Shown here: positions 1 through 7,723 of the stretch, piece after piece
Layout: each line of letters starts with the position of its first letter
Position numbering within the stretch: position 1 is the stretch's first letter
Origin: 2-02-FULL-55-14 sp964581115
GTDB lineage: Bacteria; Bacteroidota; Ignavibacteria; UBA10030
Direction of reading: 5' to 3'
Assembly (NCBI GenBank): GCA_964581115.1
Contig: CAZOMY010000042.1
Span: forward strand, 1 to 23,070
DNA: 23,070 bases
Notes under the pieces: model-generated
The model's input: only the letters and a program-made list of their open reading frames with translations
Database searches by the model: none
What the model was told of the DNA's origin: nothing
Made by a program: the position numbers and the translations under genes

Positions 1-90
1 AACCCGACTCTGAAACAGCGAATCCGTCTACTTTCATTTGTCACATAACCAGTAGTCAGTAGCAAGTCGGCAGACTGAAGCAGACTGCAC

Positions 91-118
91 AAGGCCCTTG
101 GGAAACCGGGGGCCTTTT
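91..118 (+). terminator. possible Rho-independent terminator
   Basis: AAGGCCC (91-97) pairs with GGGCCTT (110-116) across a 12-nt loop and is followed by a short T run (TTTT at 115-118, partly in the stem). It would end transcription of a gene lying before the window. The stem is short and the T run is weak, so this is only suggestive. Confidence 0.4.
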
Positions 119-123
119 GCATT

Positions 124-317
124 TTCGATGGACGATTGACGACCTCTCGACTCACTCCGTTCGCTTGAGGTCGCCCCAAGCACACTTGTCGCGAGCGAAG
201 TCGAGCGAGTCGAGGGACGATTGTCGATTGCCCCCCCTCGACTCAGCGCATCCCAGGATGGATCATCGAACATGCCAAGCTCGGGGCAGGATTGGAGGTT
301 TCCGATTTTCGATTCCA
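124..317. repeat. GATT-type heptamer clusters
   Basis: Three small clusters of 7-bp units in tandem are visible. At 124-144 the units are TTCGATG, GACGATT, GACGACC. At 216-229 they are GACGATT, GTCGATT. At 290-317 they are GATTGGA, GGTTTCC, GATTTTC, GATTCCA. The units are degenerate but keep the 7-nt period. The same type of unit recurs at 7676-7696, 11826-11860 and 19182-19216. Confidence 0.55.
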
Positions 318-392
318 TTTCCCAACGGTGAGAGAGCGAAAGGAGTAGGAGCAGCAGAATCTGCAGGAATCGTCATTCTCGCGTGGCACGCT

Positions 393-426
393 ATATGAGC
401 ATTCACTCATATACTCATTCTCTCAT
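393..426. promoter_or_regulatory. putative ArsR operator of the first ars operon
   Basis: A perfect inverted repeat ATATGAG (393-399) / CTCATAT (406-412) is separated by CATTCA. It overlaps two direct copies of an 11-mer, CATTCACTCAT (400-410) and CATTCTCTCAT (416-426). The site ends 11 bp before the arsR start codon. The same CATTCnCnCAT word occurs at 3610-3620 before the second arsR. Position and symmetry fit autoregulation by a dimeric ArsR repressor. Binding is inferred. Confidence 0.65.
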
Positions 427-437
427 GAGCGAGGCAC

Positions 438-761
438 ATGACCGGACAACGTTCTTCTTCCGACCTCAAGGCTGAGGTCCTCGCCGCCCTTTCCCATCCG
501 AATCGGATTCGGATCCTCGAATTTATTCGTAAGGACGTTCGCTGTAACTGCGAACTGGCTCCCGCACTCGAGCTCGAGCAGTCCAACCTATCGCGGCATC
601 TCAAGATCCTCGTGCAGGCCGGTATTCTTCTTTCGTGGAAAGAAGGGTTGCGGGTGAATTTTAGAGTGGCCGACGACCGCATCTATCGCATCATCGACCT
701 TGCGTTGGCTGTTGCCAAACACAGCGTTGAGTCAAGATCAGAAGTCTTCGAAGAAGCATGA
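438..761 (+). CDS. ArsR-family metal(loid)-responsive repressor
   Basis: This 107-residue protein has the winged helix-turn-helix of the ArsR/SmtB family. The N-terminal helix contains ALSHPNRIRILEFI (about 17-30), the recognition helix is around QSNLSRHLKIL (48-58), and the wing follows near 64-80. Cys36 and Cys38 lie in RCNCEL, the position of the ELCVCDL metal-binding loop of classical ArsR proteins, so As(III)/Sb(III) or another soft metal is the likely inducer. The ATG at 438 has a weak GAGG a few bases upstream. An earlier ATG at 425 is out of frame. It opens a six-gene cluster and sits directly behind a palindromic operator, which implies autoregulation. It differs clearly from the second ArsR at 3637. 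Confidence 0.88.
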   Translation: MTGQRSSSDLKAEVLAALSHPNRIRILEFIRKDVRCNCELAPALELEQSNLSRHLKILVQAGILLSWKEGLRVNFRVADDRIYRIIDLALAVAKHSVESRSEVFEEA

Positions 762-787
762 ACTGAGCCCATCCATTTGGAGCCGTC

Positions 788-1036
788 ATGAACATCAAAG
801 TACTCGGACCCGGTTGCACCAATTGCAAGACCCTCGAGCGCAGGACCCGCGAAGCGCTCGAACGGATGAACGTTTCGGCCACGGTCGAGAAAGTTGAAGA
901 CCTCGACGGAATGATGGCCTACGGCATCATGCGAACGCCAGGCCTCGTCGTCGACGAGAAATTGGTCTGGCAGGGCGGCGTACCCACTGTCGAGAAGATC
1001 AAAGACCTGATCTCCGCGCAGAGCAAGGTGAGCTGA
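788..1036 (+). CDS. small CXXC thioredoxin-like protein (Thioredoxin_3 / redox-active disulfide protein 2 type)
   Basis: An 82-residue cytoplasmic protein with a minimal thioredoxin/glutaredoxin fold. The N-terminal strand NIKVLGPG is followed by the redox motif C10-T-N-C13, and residues 40-55 contain the cis-proline region (RTPGLVVDEK). There is no signal peptide. Proteins of this size and motif belong to the family of archaeal and Thermotoga mini-thioredoxins (MTH895/TM0996). The gene lies 26 bp after arsR, and its stop is one base before the next start, so it is co-transcribed with the permease. It probably exchanges dithiols with the permease, the CcdA homologue or an arsenic-bound thiol. 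The partner is inferred. A paralogue is at 2166. Confidence 0.85.
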   Translation: MNIKVLGPGCTNCKTLERRTREALERMNVSATVEKVEDLDGMMAYGIMRTPGLVVDEKLVWQGGVPTVEKIKDLISAQSKVS

Positions 1037-1037
1037 C

Positions 1038-2156
1038 ATGAAAGAGTGGATGAAATTCGCTCTGCTCGCCGTCGCATTCGCCATCTTCTATTTCGCGCCG
1101 ATCGACGCACCGATCGTGTTGGCATCGATATCCGCAGGCCTGTCGCTCCTGCACGAATATGCGCGCCTTCACGTTCTGACGTGCCTCGTTCCGGCCTTCT
1201 TTATTGCCGGCACGATCGCGGTCTATGTGAAGAAGGATGCCGTCATGCAGCTGCTTGGTCCGACGACGAAGAAGTACATCGCCTACCCCGTCGCCAGCGT
1301 CTCGGGCGGGATCCTCGCCGTTTGTTCGTGCACCATCCTCCCCCTCTTCACGGGTATCTACAAGCGCGGCGCCGGTATTGGTCCGGCGGTTGCCTTTCTG
1401 TTCACAGGACCGGCCATCAATATCACGGCCATTCTTCTGACAGGCAGTGTGTTGGGATGGGATTTCGCGATCGGCCGTCTGATCGCGGCCGTCATCATTT
1501 CAGGGATCGCAGGATTGTTCATGGCATTCCTGTTCCGCGATCACGATCGGAACAACGCCAACGGATCATTTGCGACCGGATTGGGAGGGGACGTCGAGTA
1601 CTCCAACACGCTGATCCTCCTGTTCTTTCTCCTGCAACTTGCGATCCTCGTGGTGTTCGGACTTTCCATCGATCCGCTCTTGAAAGCTGTGCTGATCATT
1701 TCCATGATCGCCGTCCTGCTCGTCATCGTGTTCTTCAATTTCCAGAAGGAGCACAACCTGGCTTGGCTGAACGAGACCTGGGACCTTACCAAGAAGATCC
1801 TGCCGTATCTCTTCGTTGGCGTGTTCGTCGCGGGGATCATTGAAGTGGTGGTTCCGCAGGAGGTCGTCACCTCGCTCGTGGGCCAGAATTCCCTGTTGGC
1901 GAACGCCATCGCCTCCACGTTCGGCGCTTTCATGTATTTCGCAACCCTCACGGAGGTTCCGATCATTCAGAAACTCATGGGCCTTGGAATGGGCCGTGGG
2001 CCGGCCCTGACGCTCTTTCTAACGGGTAATGCCCTGAGTTTGCCCAGCATGATCGTGCTGTTCAAGGTCATGGGAAAGAAGCAAGCATCGGCATACATCC
2101 TGACCATCATGGTGCTTTCGGTGTCCGCCGGATGGCTCTTCGGCGAACTTATCTGA
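1038..2156 (+). CDS. ArsP/DUF318-family permease (putative organoarsenical or metal exporter)
   Basis: A 372-residue polytopic membrane protein with about ten hydrophobic segments in two halves, separated by a charged loop near 166-190. The first half contains the hallmark SGGILAVCSCTILPLFTG (about 89-106, Cys96 and Cys98), then GPAVAFLFTGPAINIT (115-130). The second half repeats the theme in TFGAFMYFATLTEVPIIQ and GPALTLFLTGNALSLPS. This is the layout of the ArsP_1/DUF318 permeases (YraQ relatives). Characterised ArsP members export trivalent organoarsenicals such as methylarsenite, and other members have been linked to metal efflux. Its place between two CXXC mini-thioredoxins in an arsR-led operon supports a thiol-reactive substrate. 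The exact substrate is not shown by the sequence. Confidence 0.85.
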   Translation: MKEWMKFALLAVAFAIFYFAPIDAPIVLASISAGLSLLHEYARLHVLTCLVPAFFIAGTIAVYVKKDAVMQLLGPTTKKYIAYPVASVSGGILAVCSCTILPLFTGIYKRGAGIGPAVAFLFTGPAINITAILLTGSVLGWDFAIGRLIAAVIISGIAGLFMAFLFRDHDRNNANGSFATGLGGDVEYSNTLILLFFLLQLAILVVFGLSIDPLLKAVLIISMIAVLLVIVFFNFQKEHNLAWLNETWDLTKKILPYLFVGVFVAGIIEVVVPQEVVTSLVGQNSLLANAIASTFGAFMYFATLTEVPIIQKLMGLGMGRGPALTLFLTGNALSLPSMIVLFKVMGKKQASAYILTIMVLSVSAGWLFGELI

Positions 2157-2165
2157 GTGATCGCT

Positions 2166-2402
2166 ATGAAAAGCGTCACCATCCTCGGCTCGGGCTGTTC
2201 GAAATGCAAGGTCCTCGAACAACACTTGCAGGACCTCAAGTCAGCCCACACACTTGACATCACGATTATCAAGGTCACCGATCTCGAGAAGATCGTCTCG
2301 TACGGTGTCATGATGACGCCAGGATTGGTCATCGACGGACAATTAAAGAGCGTCGGGACGGTGCCAAAGGATTCACAACTACTGGAATGGCTCAAGGGAT
2401 AG
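2166..2402 (+). CDS. second small CXXC thioredoxin-like protein
   Basis: This 78-residue mini-thioredoxin is paralogous to the one at 788. Strand MKSVTILGSG leads into C11-S-K-C14, and MMTPGLVID carries the cis-proline. I start it at ATG 2166. An in-frame GTG at 2157 follows the permease stop directly and would add three residues. Neither start has a good ribosome site, so translational coupling to the permease is likely. The gene is followed four bases later by an exported thioredoxin. Two diverged copies around one permease suggest distinct partners, for example one for the permease and one for the CcdA carrier. That split is inference. Confidence 0.83.
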   Translation: MKSVTILGSGCSKCKVLEQHLQDLKSAHTLDITIIKVTDLEKIVSYGVMMTPGLVIDGQLKSVGTVPKDSQLLEWLKG

Positions 2403-2406
2403 GACA

Positions 2407-2829
2407 ATGACAAATCGAATACTCAGCGGTCTGAGCCTCATTGCCATGTTGCTGCTCGGCGTGTCGGGGACCATTCACGCACAATCAAAGGCAGCGAAAT
2501 CAGAGTCAAAAGCTGCAGTCCCAGCAGCGCAGCCAGCCGTGACGTTCATCGAACTCGGGTCGGTCAACTGTATCCCCTGCAAGGCCATGCAACCCGTGAT
2601 GAAGGCGATCGAAAAGAAATACGGCGAACAGGTGACCGTCGTCTTCTACGATGTCTGGACGAAGGAACAAGCGCACCGATCCCGCGAATACAATGTCCGG
2701 CTGATCCCGACGCAGGTCTTCCTCGATGGCGAAGGGAAGGAATTCCACCGGCACGAGGGGTTCTATCCTGAAGAGGCCATCGACCTGGTACTACAGGGTC
2801 GCGGACTCAAAGCACGGAGCGCCAAGTAG
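2407..2829 (+). CDS. exported thioredoxin-family protein
   Basis: A 140-residue protein with a cleavable signal peptide (hydrophobic core about 8-21, cleavage probable after the IHA motif near residue 25) and a low-complexity Ala/Lys/Ser linker to about 44. A thioredoxin domain follows, with active site C55-I-P-C58 and the cis-proline in RLIPTQVFLD (Pro101). It should act in the periplasm. The gene is packed between the mini-thioredoxin (4-bp gap) and a CcdA homologue (3-bp gap), the usual arrangement when CcdA passes electrons to a periplasmic thioredoxin. Possible targets are the permease's exposed cysteines or an apocytochrome. The target is not determined by the sequence. Confidence 0.87.
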   Translation: MTNRILSGLSLIAMLLLGVSGTIHAQSKAAKSESKAAVPAAQPAVTFIELGSVNCIPCKAMQPVMKAIEKKYGEQVTVVFYDVWTKEQAHRSREYNVRLIPTQVFLDGEGKEFHRHEGFYPEEAIDLVLQGRGLKARSAK

Positions 2830-2832
2830 GCC

Positions 2833-3534
2833 ATGATCGAAGGACTCTTCAACTGGCTGAGCGCTTCGATGAGCGGGAGCATGGAACTCGCTCTCGTCGC
2901 CGGGTTTGGGTGGGGAGTGGCCAGCATTCTGTTGAGTCCGTGTCACCTGGCCAGCATTCCGCTCGTCATCGGATTCCTCACCACGCAAGGAACCGACGGC
3001 AGTGACCGGCCGTATGCGCTCTCATTCGTGTTCGCCGTCGGCATTCTGACCACGATCGCGCTCATCGGCGCTGTCACCGCTCTGTTGGGACGGATGTTGG
3101 GCGATCTCGGGGTCTGGGGCAATCTCCTGGTCTCTGTCGTATTCTTTATCGTCGGGCTGTATCTCTTGGACCTCCTTCCCCTCTCGTGGGGTGAGCTGAT
3201 CCCGCTGACCACGCGTTGGCGAGGATGGAAGGGAGCGTTGGTCCTTGGATTAATCTTCGGCATCGGCCTGGGACCCTGTACGTTCGCCTACATGGCGCCC
3301 GTCCTCGCTGTCGTCTTCAGCGTGGGGACATCAGACACAGCCCAAGCCGCTCTGCTTGTCGCTTCATTCGGTCTTGGGCACTGTGCGATCATCGCGACAG
3401 CGGGGGGCACCGTAGGGCTAGGACGACGCTTCCTGCATTGGACAGACGGCTCCACCAGCTTGGTATGGACAAAACGCATTGCAGGGATCCTCGTCCTTCT
3501 TGGCGGTGTGTACAATATCCGCAGCCTGTTCTAA
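2833..3534 (+). CDS. ccdA: CcdA/DsbD-type transmembrane thiol-disulfide carrier
   Basis: A 233-residue integral membrane protein with about six hydrophobic helices in two pseudo-repeats. Each half has the diagnostic Pro-Cys element: LLSPCHLASIPLV (Cys37) and GLGPCTFAYMAPVL (Cys149). In CcdA and the DsbD beta domain this cysteine pair takes reducing equivalents from cytoplasmic thioredoxin and passes them to periplasmic partners. It closes the first ars operon right after an exported thioredoxin, so the operon encodes every step of a cytoplasm-to-periplasm dithiol relay. It could also serve cytochrome c maturation, but no other ccm gene is nearby. The gene symbol is a family-level assignment. 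Confidence 0.85.
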   Translation: MIEGLFNWLSASMSGSMELALVAGFGWGVASILLSPCHLASIPLVIGFLTTQGTDGSDRPYALSFVFAVGILTTIALIGAVTALLGRMLGDLGVWGNLLVSVVFFIVGLYLLDLLPLSWGELIPLTTRWRGWKGALVLGLIFGIGLGPCTFAYMAPVLAVVFSVGTSDTAQAALLVASFGLGHCAIIATAGGTVGLGRRFLHWTDGSTSLVWTKRIAGILVLLGGVYNIRSLF

Positions 3535-3577
3535 CCTCTCGTCAACTACCTGCAGATCGCTTTGTGTCTCACCCCGC

Positions 3578-3625
3578 ATTGCGAATGAATGCGCGCATTC
3601 ATATATTTGCATTCGCGCATATATG
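3578..3625 (+). promoter_or_regulatory. promoter and overlapping operator of the second ars operon
   Basis: TATATTTG (3602-3609) matches the Bacteroidota -7 element TAnnTTTG exactly, and ATTG (3578-3581) lies 20 bp upstream as a -33 element. An 18-bp perfect palindrome (3585-3602, core TGAATGCGCGCATTCA) fills the spacer. A second inverted repeat, CATATAT (3600-3606) / ATATATG (3619-3625), covers the predicted transcription start. The word CATTCGCGCAT (3610-3620) matches the 11-mers before the first arsR. Repressor bound here would block RNA polymerase. Promoter and operator are predicted from consensus and symmetry. Confidence 0.65.
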
Positions 3626-3636
3626 AGCTGAGCTCT

Positions 3637-4029
3637 GTGAACGCCCTTTCTGAGATCTTCAAAGCACTCTCCGACGAATCGCGGCTCAGGATCTACGGGC
3701 TTATCGTCAACTCCGGCGAGTTGTGTGTCTGCGATATCGAGGTCACCCTGCGATTCTCACAGACCAAAGTATCTCGGCATCTATCCGTCCTGCGAAGAGC
3801 GGGACTCGTTCAAGACCGCCGGAAAGGCCTGTGGATCCTGTATTCTGCGGTCAGGCCGAAAGGACAGGAGTCTCGTTTGGCGCTCAAGGCTTTTTGGGGT
3901 GTCATGAAGAAGAATGCGACGCTTCAGGCAGATGCACGCACCCTGGCAAAGATCATCAAACGTGGTGCCTGTGCGACCTCCACCGTACTTGATTCGAATC
4001 ACGTTCCGGCAGCACTGAAACGTCCGTGA
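3637..4029 (+). CDS. arsR: ArsR-family arsenite-responsive repressor
   Basis: A 130-residue ArsR/SmtB protein. Residues 6-20 (EIFKALSDESRLRIY) form the family's first helix. The metal loop ELCVCDIE carries Cys30 and Cys32 as in the As(III) sensor ArsR, and SQTKVSRHLSVLRRAGLV (41-58) is the recognition region. Cys112 in the tail could be an extra ligand. I choose GTG at 3637 because the upstream in-frame ATG (3589) lies inside the operator palindrome and before the predicted transcription start, and it would add residues atypical of the family. It is 25 bp upstream of arsC and co-transcribed with it. The long C-terminal extension past the DNA-binding domain has no obvious motif. Confidence 0.87.
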   Translation: MNALSEIFKALSDESRLRIYGLIVNSGELCVCDIEVTLRFSQTKVSRHLSVLRRAGLVQDRRKGLWILYSAVRPKGQESRLALKAFWGVMKKNATLQADARTLAKIIKRGACATSTVLDSNHVPAALKRP

Positions 4030-4054
4030 TCAACCATTTCCACACTGATCGTCC

Positions 4055-4467
4055 ATGAAGATCCTCATCCTCTGCACCGGCAACTCTTGCCGCAGTCAAA
4101 TGGCGGAAGGCTTCGTGAAGCGGTTCGCTCCAACGGCCCAGGTCCACTCCGCCGGCACGGCGCCTGCCGAACGGGTCCATCCTCTCGCCGTGAAGGTCAT
4201 GCAAGAAAAGGGCATCGACCTCTCGGACCACCGCCCGAAGTCGGTGGACCAGTTCCTCTCGCAACCGTTTGATTATGTGATCACGGTGTGCGGCGACGCG
4301 GAGGAGAACTGCCCCGCGTTCATCGGAACCGTCAAGCATCGGCTTCATATCGGTTTCGAGGACCCTGCGAAGGTCACCGGGACGGACGAGCACGTCCTGT
4401 CGGAGTTCCGGCGCATTCGGGATGAGATCGAGGCGCGATTCGGAGAGTTTGTCCGGAAGGAGATGGT

Positions 4468-4471
<4 letters not shown>
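4055..4471 (+). CDS. arsC: thioredoxin-coupled arsenate reductase, low-molecular-weight phosphatase family
   Basis: This 138-residue cytoplasmic enzyme reduces arsenate to arsenite for export. It has the phosphatase loop C7-T-G-N-S-C-R13 near the N-terminus and the redox pair Cys79 and Cys86 in VCGDAEENCP. These align in spacing with Cys10, Cys82 and Cys89 of Staphylococcus pI258 ArsC, the thioredoxin-dependent type. The general-acid aspartate is in FEDPAKV (Asp103). Length is normal for the family. Its stop overlaps the start of the ACR3 gene (ATGA), so translation is coupled. The electron donor could be a housekeeping thioredoxin or one of the CXXC proteins of the neighbouring operon. The latter is inference. 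Confidence 0.93.
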
Positions 4472-5553
<1,082 letters not shown>

Positions 5554-5650
5554 CCGCCTGAAGAGCCCCGCTTGACTGCCACGCTTGGGATCAATGCACA
5601 CCCCTCCGAAGGGACCTTACTCCCACTCAGCCGGATCTCGGGACTCGAAT

Positions 5651-5699
5651 CCTTGAGGCGTGAGGACCTCTCACGTCCCACGAGGTCCTGAAGCCAAGG
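5651..5699. terminator. hairpin after the ars island, possible terminator
   Basis: AGGACCTC (5663-5670) and GAGGTCCT (5682-5689) form a perfect 8-bp stem with an 11-nt loop. GGC (5657-5659)/GCC (5693-5695) and CCTT (5651-5654)/AAGG (5696-5699) extend it past small bulges. No T run follows, so it may be a Rho-aided stop or a mere fold. It lies about 100 bp after acr3. The rest of 5554-5805 shows nothing else. Confidence 0.4.
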
Positions 5700-5805
5700 C
5701 CGCCTCCTTGTTGGATTCATCTACATCTCCGTTGAATCTTTCAACAGTTGTGAGATACCGACCTCCGGATTTCGCGACGCTTTGAGCATTTCTTGGGTCG
5801 GCATG

Positions 5806-5827
5806 ATACTTGCCCTTGTGCAAGTAT
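5806..5827. promoter_or_regulatory. MarR-type operator (perfect inverted repeat)
   Basis: ATACTTGC (5806-5813) and GCAAGTAT (5820-5827) are perfect inverted 8-mers separated by CCTTGT. The site ends 12 bp before the start codon of the MarR-family gene. Size, symmetry and location are typical of autoregulated MarR operators. I could not place a clear -7/-33 pair around it. Confidence 0.65.
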
Positions 5828-5839
5828 TGACCGTGCCCA

Positions 5840-6304
5840 ATGACCGCCGAATGCCCTTCTACCCCTTCTCCGGCGATATCTCTGTGCGAATTCTTCACGG
5901 AGTATGCCCGAGTCGAACGATTCTTCAGCCGAGAGTTTGACCTGACGCCCCAGCTGGCCCGCACGCTCTTCTACATCCATGATGAGCGTCCGTGCTGTGT
6001 CCGAAAGCTCACGGAGCTGCTCGGGATCCACCCCACCTCCACATCCAAGCTCCTTAGCCGATTGGAACGCCGCGGTTTGCTGGTCCGGAGCATGGACCGC
6101 GTGGACCATCGGCTTGAACGCATTGCCCTGACGGCCGAAGGGGTCAAGAAAGTTCAGGCGCTTCGAGAACGACTGGATGATCTGACATCGGAACTCGACT
6201 CGAAGATCTCGACACACATGCAGAGTTGCCAACATCCTGCTCCAGTGGCACACCTGGGACATCTCATCACCGATCTGATCTCAGCAACCCGACCGACGGC
6301 TTGA
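5840..6304 (+). CDS. MarR-family transcriptional regulator
   Basis: A 154-residue protein with a MarR winged helix-turn-helix: helix LTPQLARTLFYIHDE (about 35-49), recognition region GIHPTSTSKLLSRLERRGLLVR (62-83), then a wing with DRVDHRLERIALTAEG (86-101) resembling the DxRxxxxxLT pattern. Flanking helices would form the dimer interface. Several cysteines (5, 16, 52, 53, 130), including an adjacent pair next to the DNA-binding helices, could make it redox- or metal-responsive, but this is inference. It lies behind a perfect inverted repeat and about 40 bp upstream of the secreted diheme protein, which it probably controls along with itself. Confidence 0.85.
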   Translation: MTAECPSTPSPAISLCEFFTEYARVERFFSREFDLTPQLARTLFYIHDERPCCVRKLTELLGIHPTSTSKLLSRLERRGLLVRSMDRVDHRLERIALTAEGVKKVQALRERLDDLTSELDSKISTHMQSCQHPAPVAHLGHLITDLISATRPTA

Positions 6305-6345
6305 AGCCGTATCCAATTCTCTTACCCATCCAGAAGGAACCGCGT

Positions 6346-7476
6346 ATGAGCGACTCACTTACCAGAAAAGAATTCCTTGCCGACGCCGCGAAATACACCG
6401 TCGGCGCCGCCGCAGGGGTGGCTGCACTCTCGACCGTCTTCGGCAACGATCTGATGGCTGGAGAGAACGCCGTGGTCTCTTGGCCCCTGCCGTATGCACA
6501 ACTCGACGTCGAAAAGGTCCGCAAAGCCGGACACGACGCCTACTGGAGCGGCAAAGGTTGCTCGTATGGCGCCTTCCAAGCCCTCATGGGAGAGATGCGG
6601 ACGCTCGTCGGGGAACCATACAATTCGATACCTTCAGAGATCATGATCTACGGCCACGGTGGGGGCGCCGGATGGGGAGGCCTCTGCGGAGCGCTCAACG
6701 GGCCCGCGGCATTCGTCAGCTTGGTCTGCACGAAAGCGCGTGCCGACGTCATCAACAATGAGCTCTTTGGATGGTATTCGGAGTCCCTGTTCCCCTCCGA
6801 CCTCAGCAATCAGTATGCGGTCGCAGGCGCGTATGCCGACAATCGGCTGAACGAAGCCCTTGCCCAGAACAAATCCGGATCAATCCTGTGCCATGTCTCC
6901 GTCACTGAATGGTGTAAGGCGACGAACATCGCGGTGGGCGACACGAAGCGCAAAGAACGTTGCGCCCGCGTAACCGGCGACGTGGCGGCGAAGACGGCTG
7001 AATTGCTGAATGCCGAGTTCCAAGGTCAGTTCACTCCCGTGTTCACGTCGCCACAGTCGGTCACCACTTGCGGCACGTGCCATGGTTCGACAGGTGTGAA
7101 GCCGTATACGGCGGTCAAGATGGAATGCGTGCAATGCCACGGCAATATGCACAATTCGATCGCCACGTCGGTCGGCGGCCCACTTCTTGCCGCCCCGACA
7201 TTCACGCTCGAGCAGAACTACCCGAATCCGTTCAATCCCAGGACCACCATCGAGTTTTCGCTCCCCCGGCAGGAGTCGGTGACGCTCGAGATCCACGACC
7301 TGAGCGGCCGCGTGGTGAAACACCTTGTCTCGGGCGAACAGCGCGGCGCAGGAACGCACCGGGTGGAGTGGAATGGCACCGACGACCTTGGCCGGCCTGT
7401 CTCGTCGGGCATTTACTTCAGCCGAATCCAAGCAGGCGCCTTTGTCGCAACGGCGAAGATGTCTCTGATGAAGTGA
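6346..7476 (+). CDS. secreted diheme C-GCAxxG-C-C redox protein with type IX sorting domain
   Basis: A 376-residue protein in three parts. Residues 1-35 are an export signal of Tat-like form (LTRKEFL, then a hydrophobic run), but with RK rather than RR. Residues 45-215 resemble the C_GCAxxG_C_C/split-Soret cytochrome family: GKGCSYGAFQAL (69-80), GWGGLCGALNGPAAF (109-123) and further cysteines at 128, 182, 190 and 206. Two c-heme sites follow, CGTCH (242-246) and CVQCH (261-265). Residues 286-376 form a type IX secretion C-terminal domain (QNYPNPFNP, GRVVKHL, SSGIYFSR), so it should cross the outer membrane and stay on the surface or be released. The ATG at 6346 has an AGAAGGA ribosome site. 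An upstream in-frame ATG at 6226 lies inside the marR gene. The role, surface electron transfer or metal reduction, is inferred. Confidence 0.82.
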   Translation: MSDSLTRKEFLADAAKYTVGAAAGVAALSTVFGNDLMAGENAVVSWPLPYAQLDVEKVRKAGHDAYWSGKGCSYGAFQALMGEMRTLVGEPYNSIPSEIMIYGHGGGAGWGGLCGALNGPAAFVSLVCTKARADVINNELFGWYSESLFPSDLSNQYAVAGAYADNRLNEALAQNKSGSILCHVSVTEWCKATNIAVGDTKRKERCARVTGDVAAKTAELLNAEFQGQFTPVFTSPQSVTTCGTCHGSTGVKPYTAVKMECVQCHGNMHNSIATSVGGPLLAAPTFTLEQNYPNPFNPRTTIEFSLPRQESVTLEIHDLSGRVVKHLVSGEQRGAGTHRVEWNGTDDLGRPVSSGIYFSRIQAGAFVATAKMSLMK

Positions 7477-7502
7477 CCGTCCTTCGGCAACCTTGCGGTT
7501 CT

Positions 7503-7533
7503 CGAACGCCCCGTCAGCATTCCGGGGCGTTCG
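7503..7533 (+). terminator. Rho-independent terminator-like hairpin
   Basis: CGAACGCCCC (7503-7512) pairs perfectly over 10 bp with GGGGCGTTCG (7524-7533) across an 11-nt loop, followed by a T-rich TGTTCTT. It lies 26 bp after the stop of the diheme protein gene and very probably ends that transcript. Confidence 0.75.
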
Positions 7534-7675
7534 TGTTCTTCGCTATCGTCTGTGCCCGATTCATTCCGCTTCATGGGGACGGATATTCTTGACCTTCTAC
7601 GATGAAGCGGCTAGATTGATCGAAGATGTTGTTCCCTCCCGCAGTCTCACCCTCTGCCAGCGGCATTCGCGCTCC

Positions 7676-7696
7676 AATTCTCGATCGTCGATTCTC
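7676..7696. repeat. short heptamer run
   Basis: Three 7-bp units in tandem: AATTCTC, GATCGTC, GATTCTC. They end 27 bp before the start of the next gene. GATCGTC also recurs twice at 19189-19209. The remainder of 7534-7723 shows no gene. Confidence 0.5.
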
Positions 7697-7723
7697 TCAG
7701 CCCTGGAACGTAAGGTTCGACCG

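Larger units (their letters stand above)
1..437. other. gene-free leader region upstream of the first ars operon
   Basis: I find no convincing gene here. Frames that stay open on both strands have no family resemblance and overlap repeat material. The stretch holds a near-duplicate 7-mer CAGTAGT/CAGTAGC (50-63), a terminator-like hairpin (91-118), several GATT-type heptamer runs (124-317) and the operator of the first arsR (393-426). It probably separates an unseen upstream gene from the ars operon. Confidence 0.6.

Noticed and set aside
3589..3636. Earlier ATG start for the second arsR
   Set aside because: It lies within the 18-bp operator palindrome and upstream of the predicted transcription start, and the added residues do not fit the family N-terminus.
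5638..5660. tRNA-like GGGACTCGAATCC sequence
   Set aside because: It resembles a T-loop core, but neither strand gives paired T-stem arms, an acceptor stem or an anticodon arm at the right distance.
6226..6345. Extended N-terminus of the diheme protein
   Set aside because: It would overlap the 3' end of marR and place 40 polar residues before an export signal. ATG 6346 has a ribosome site.
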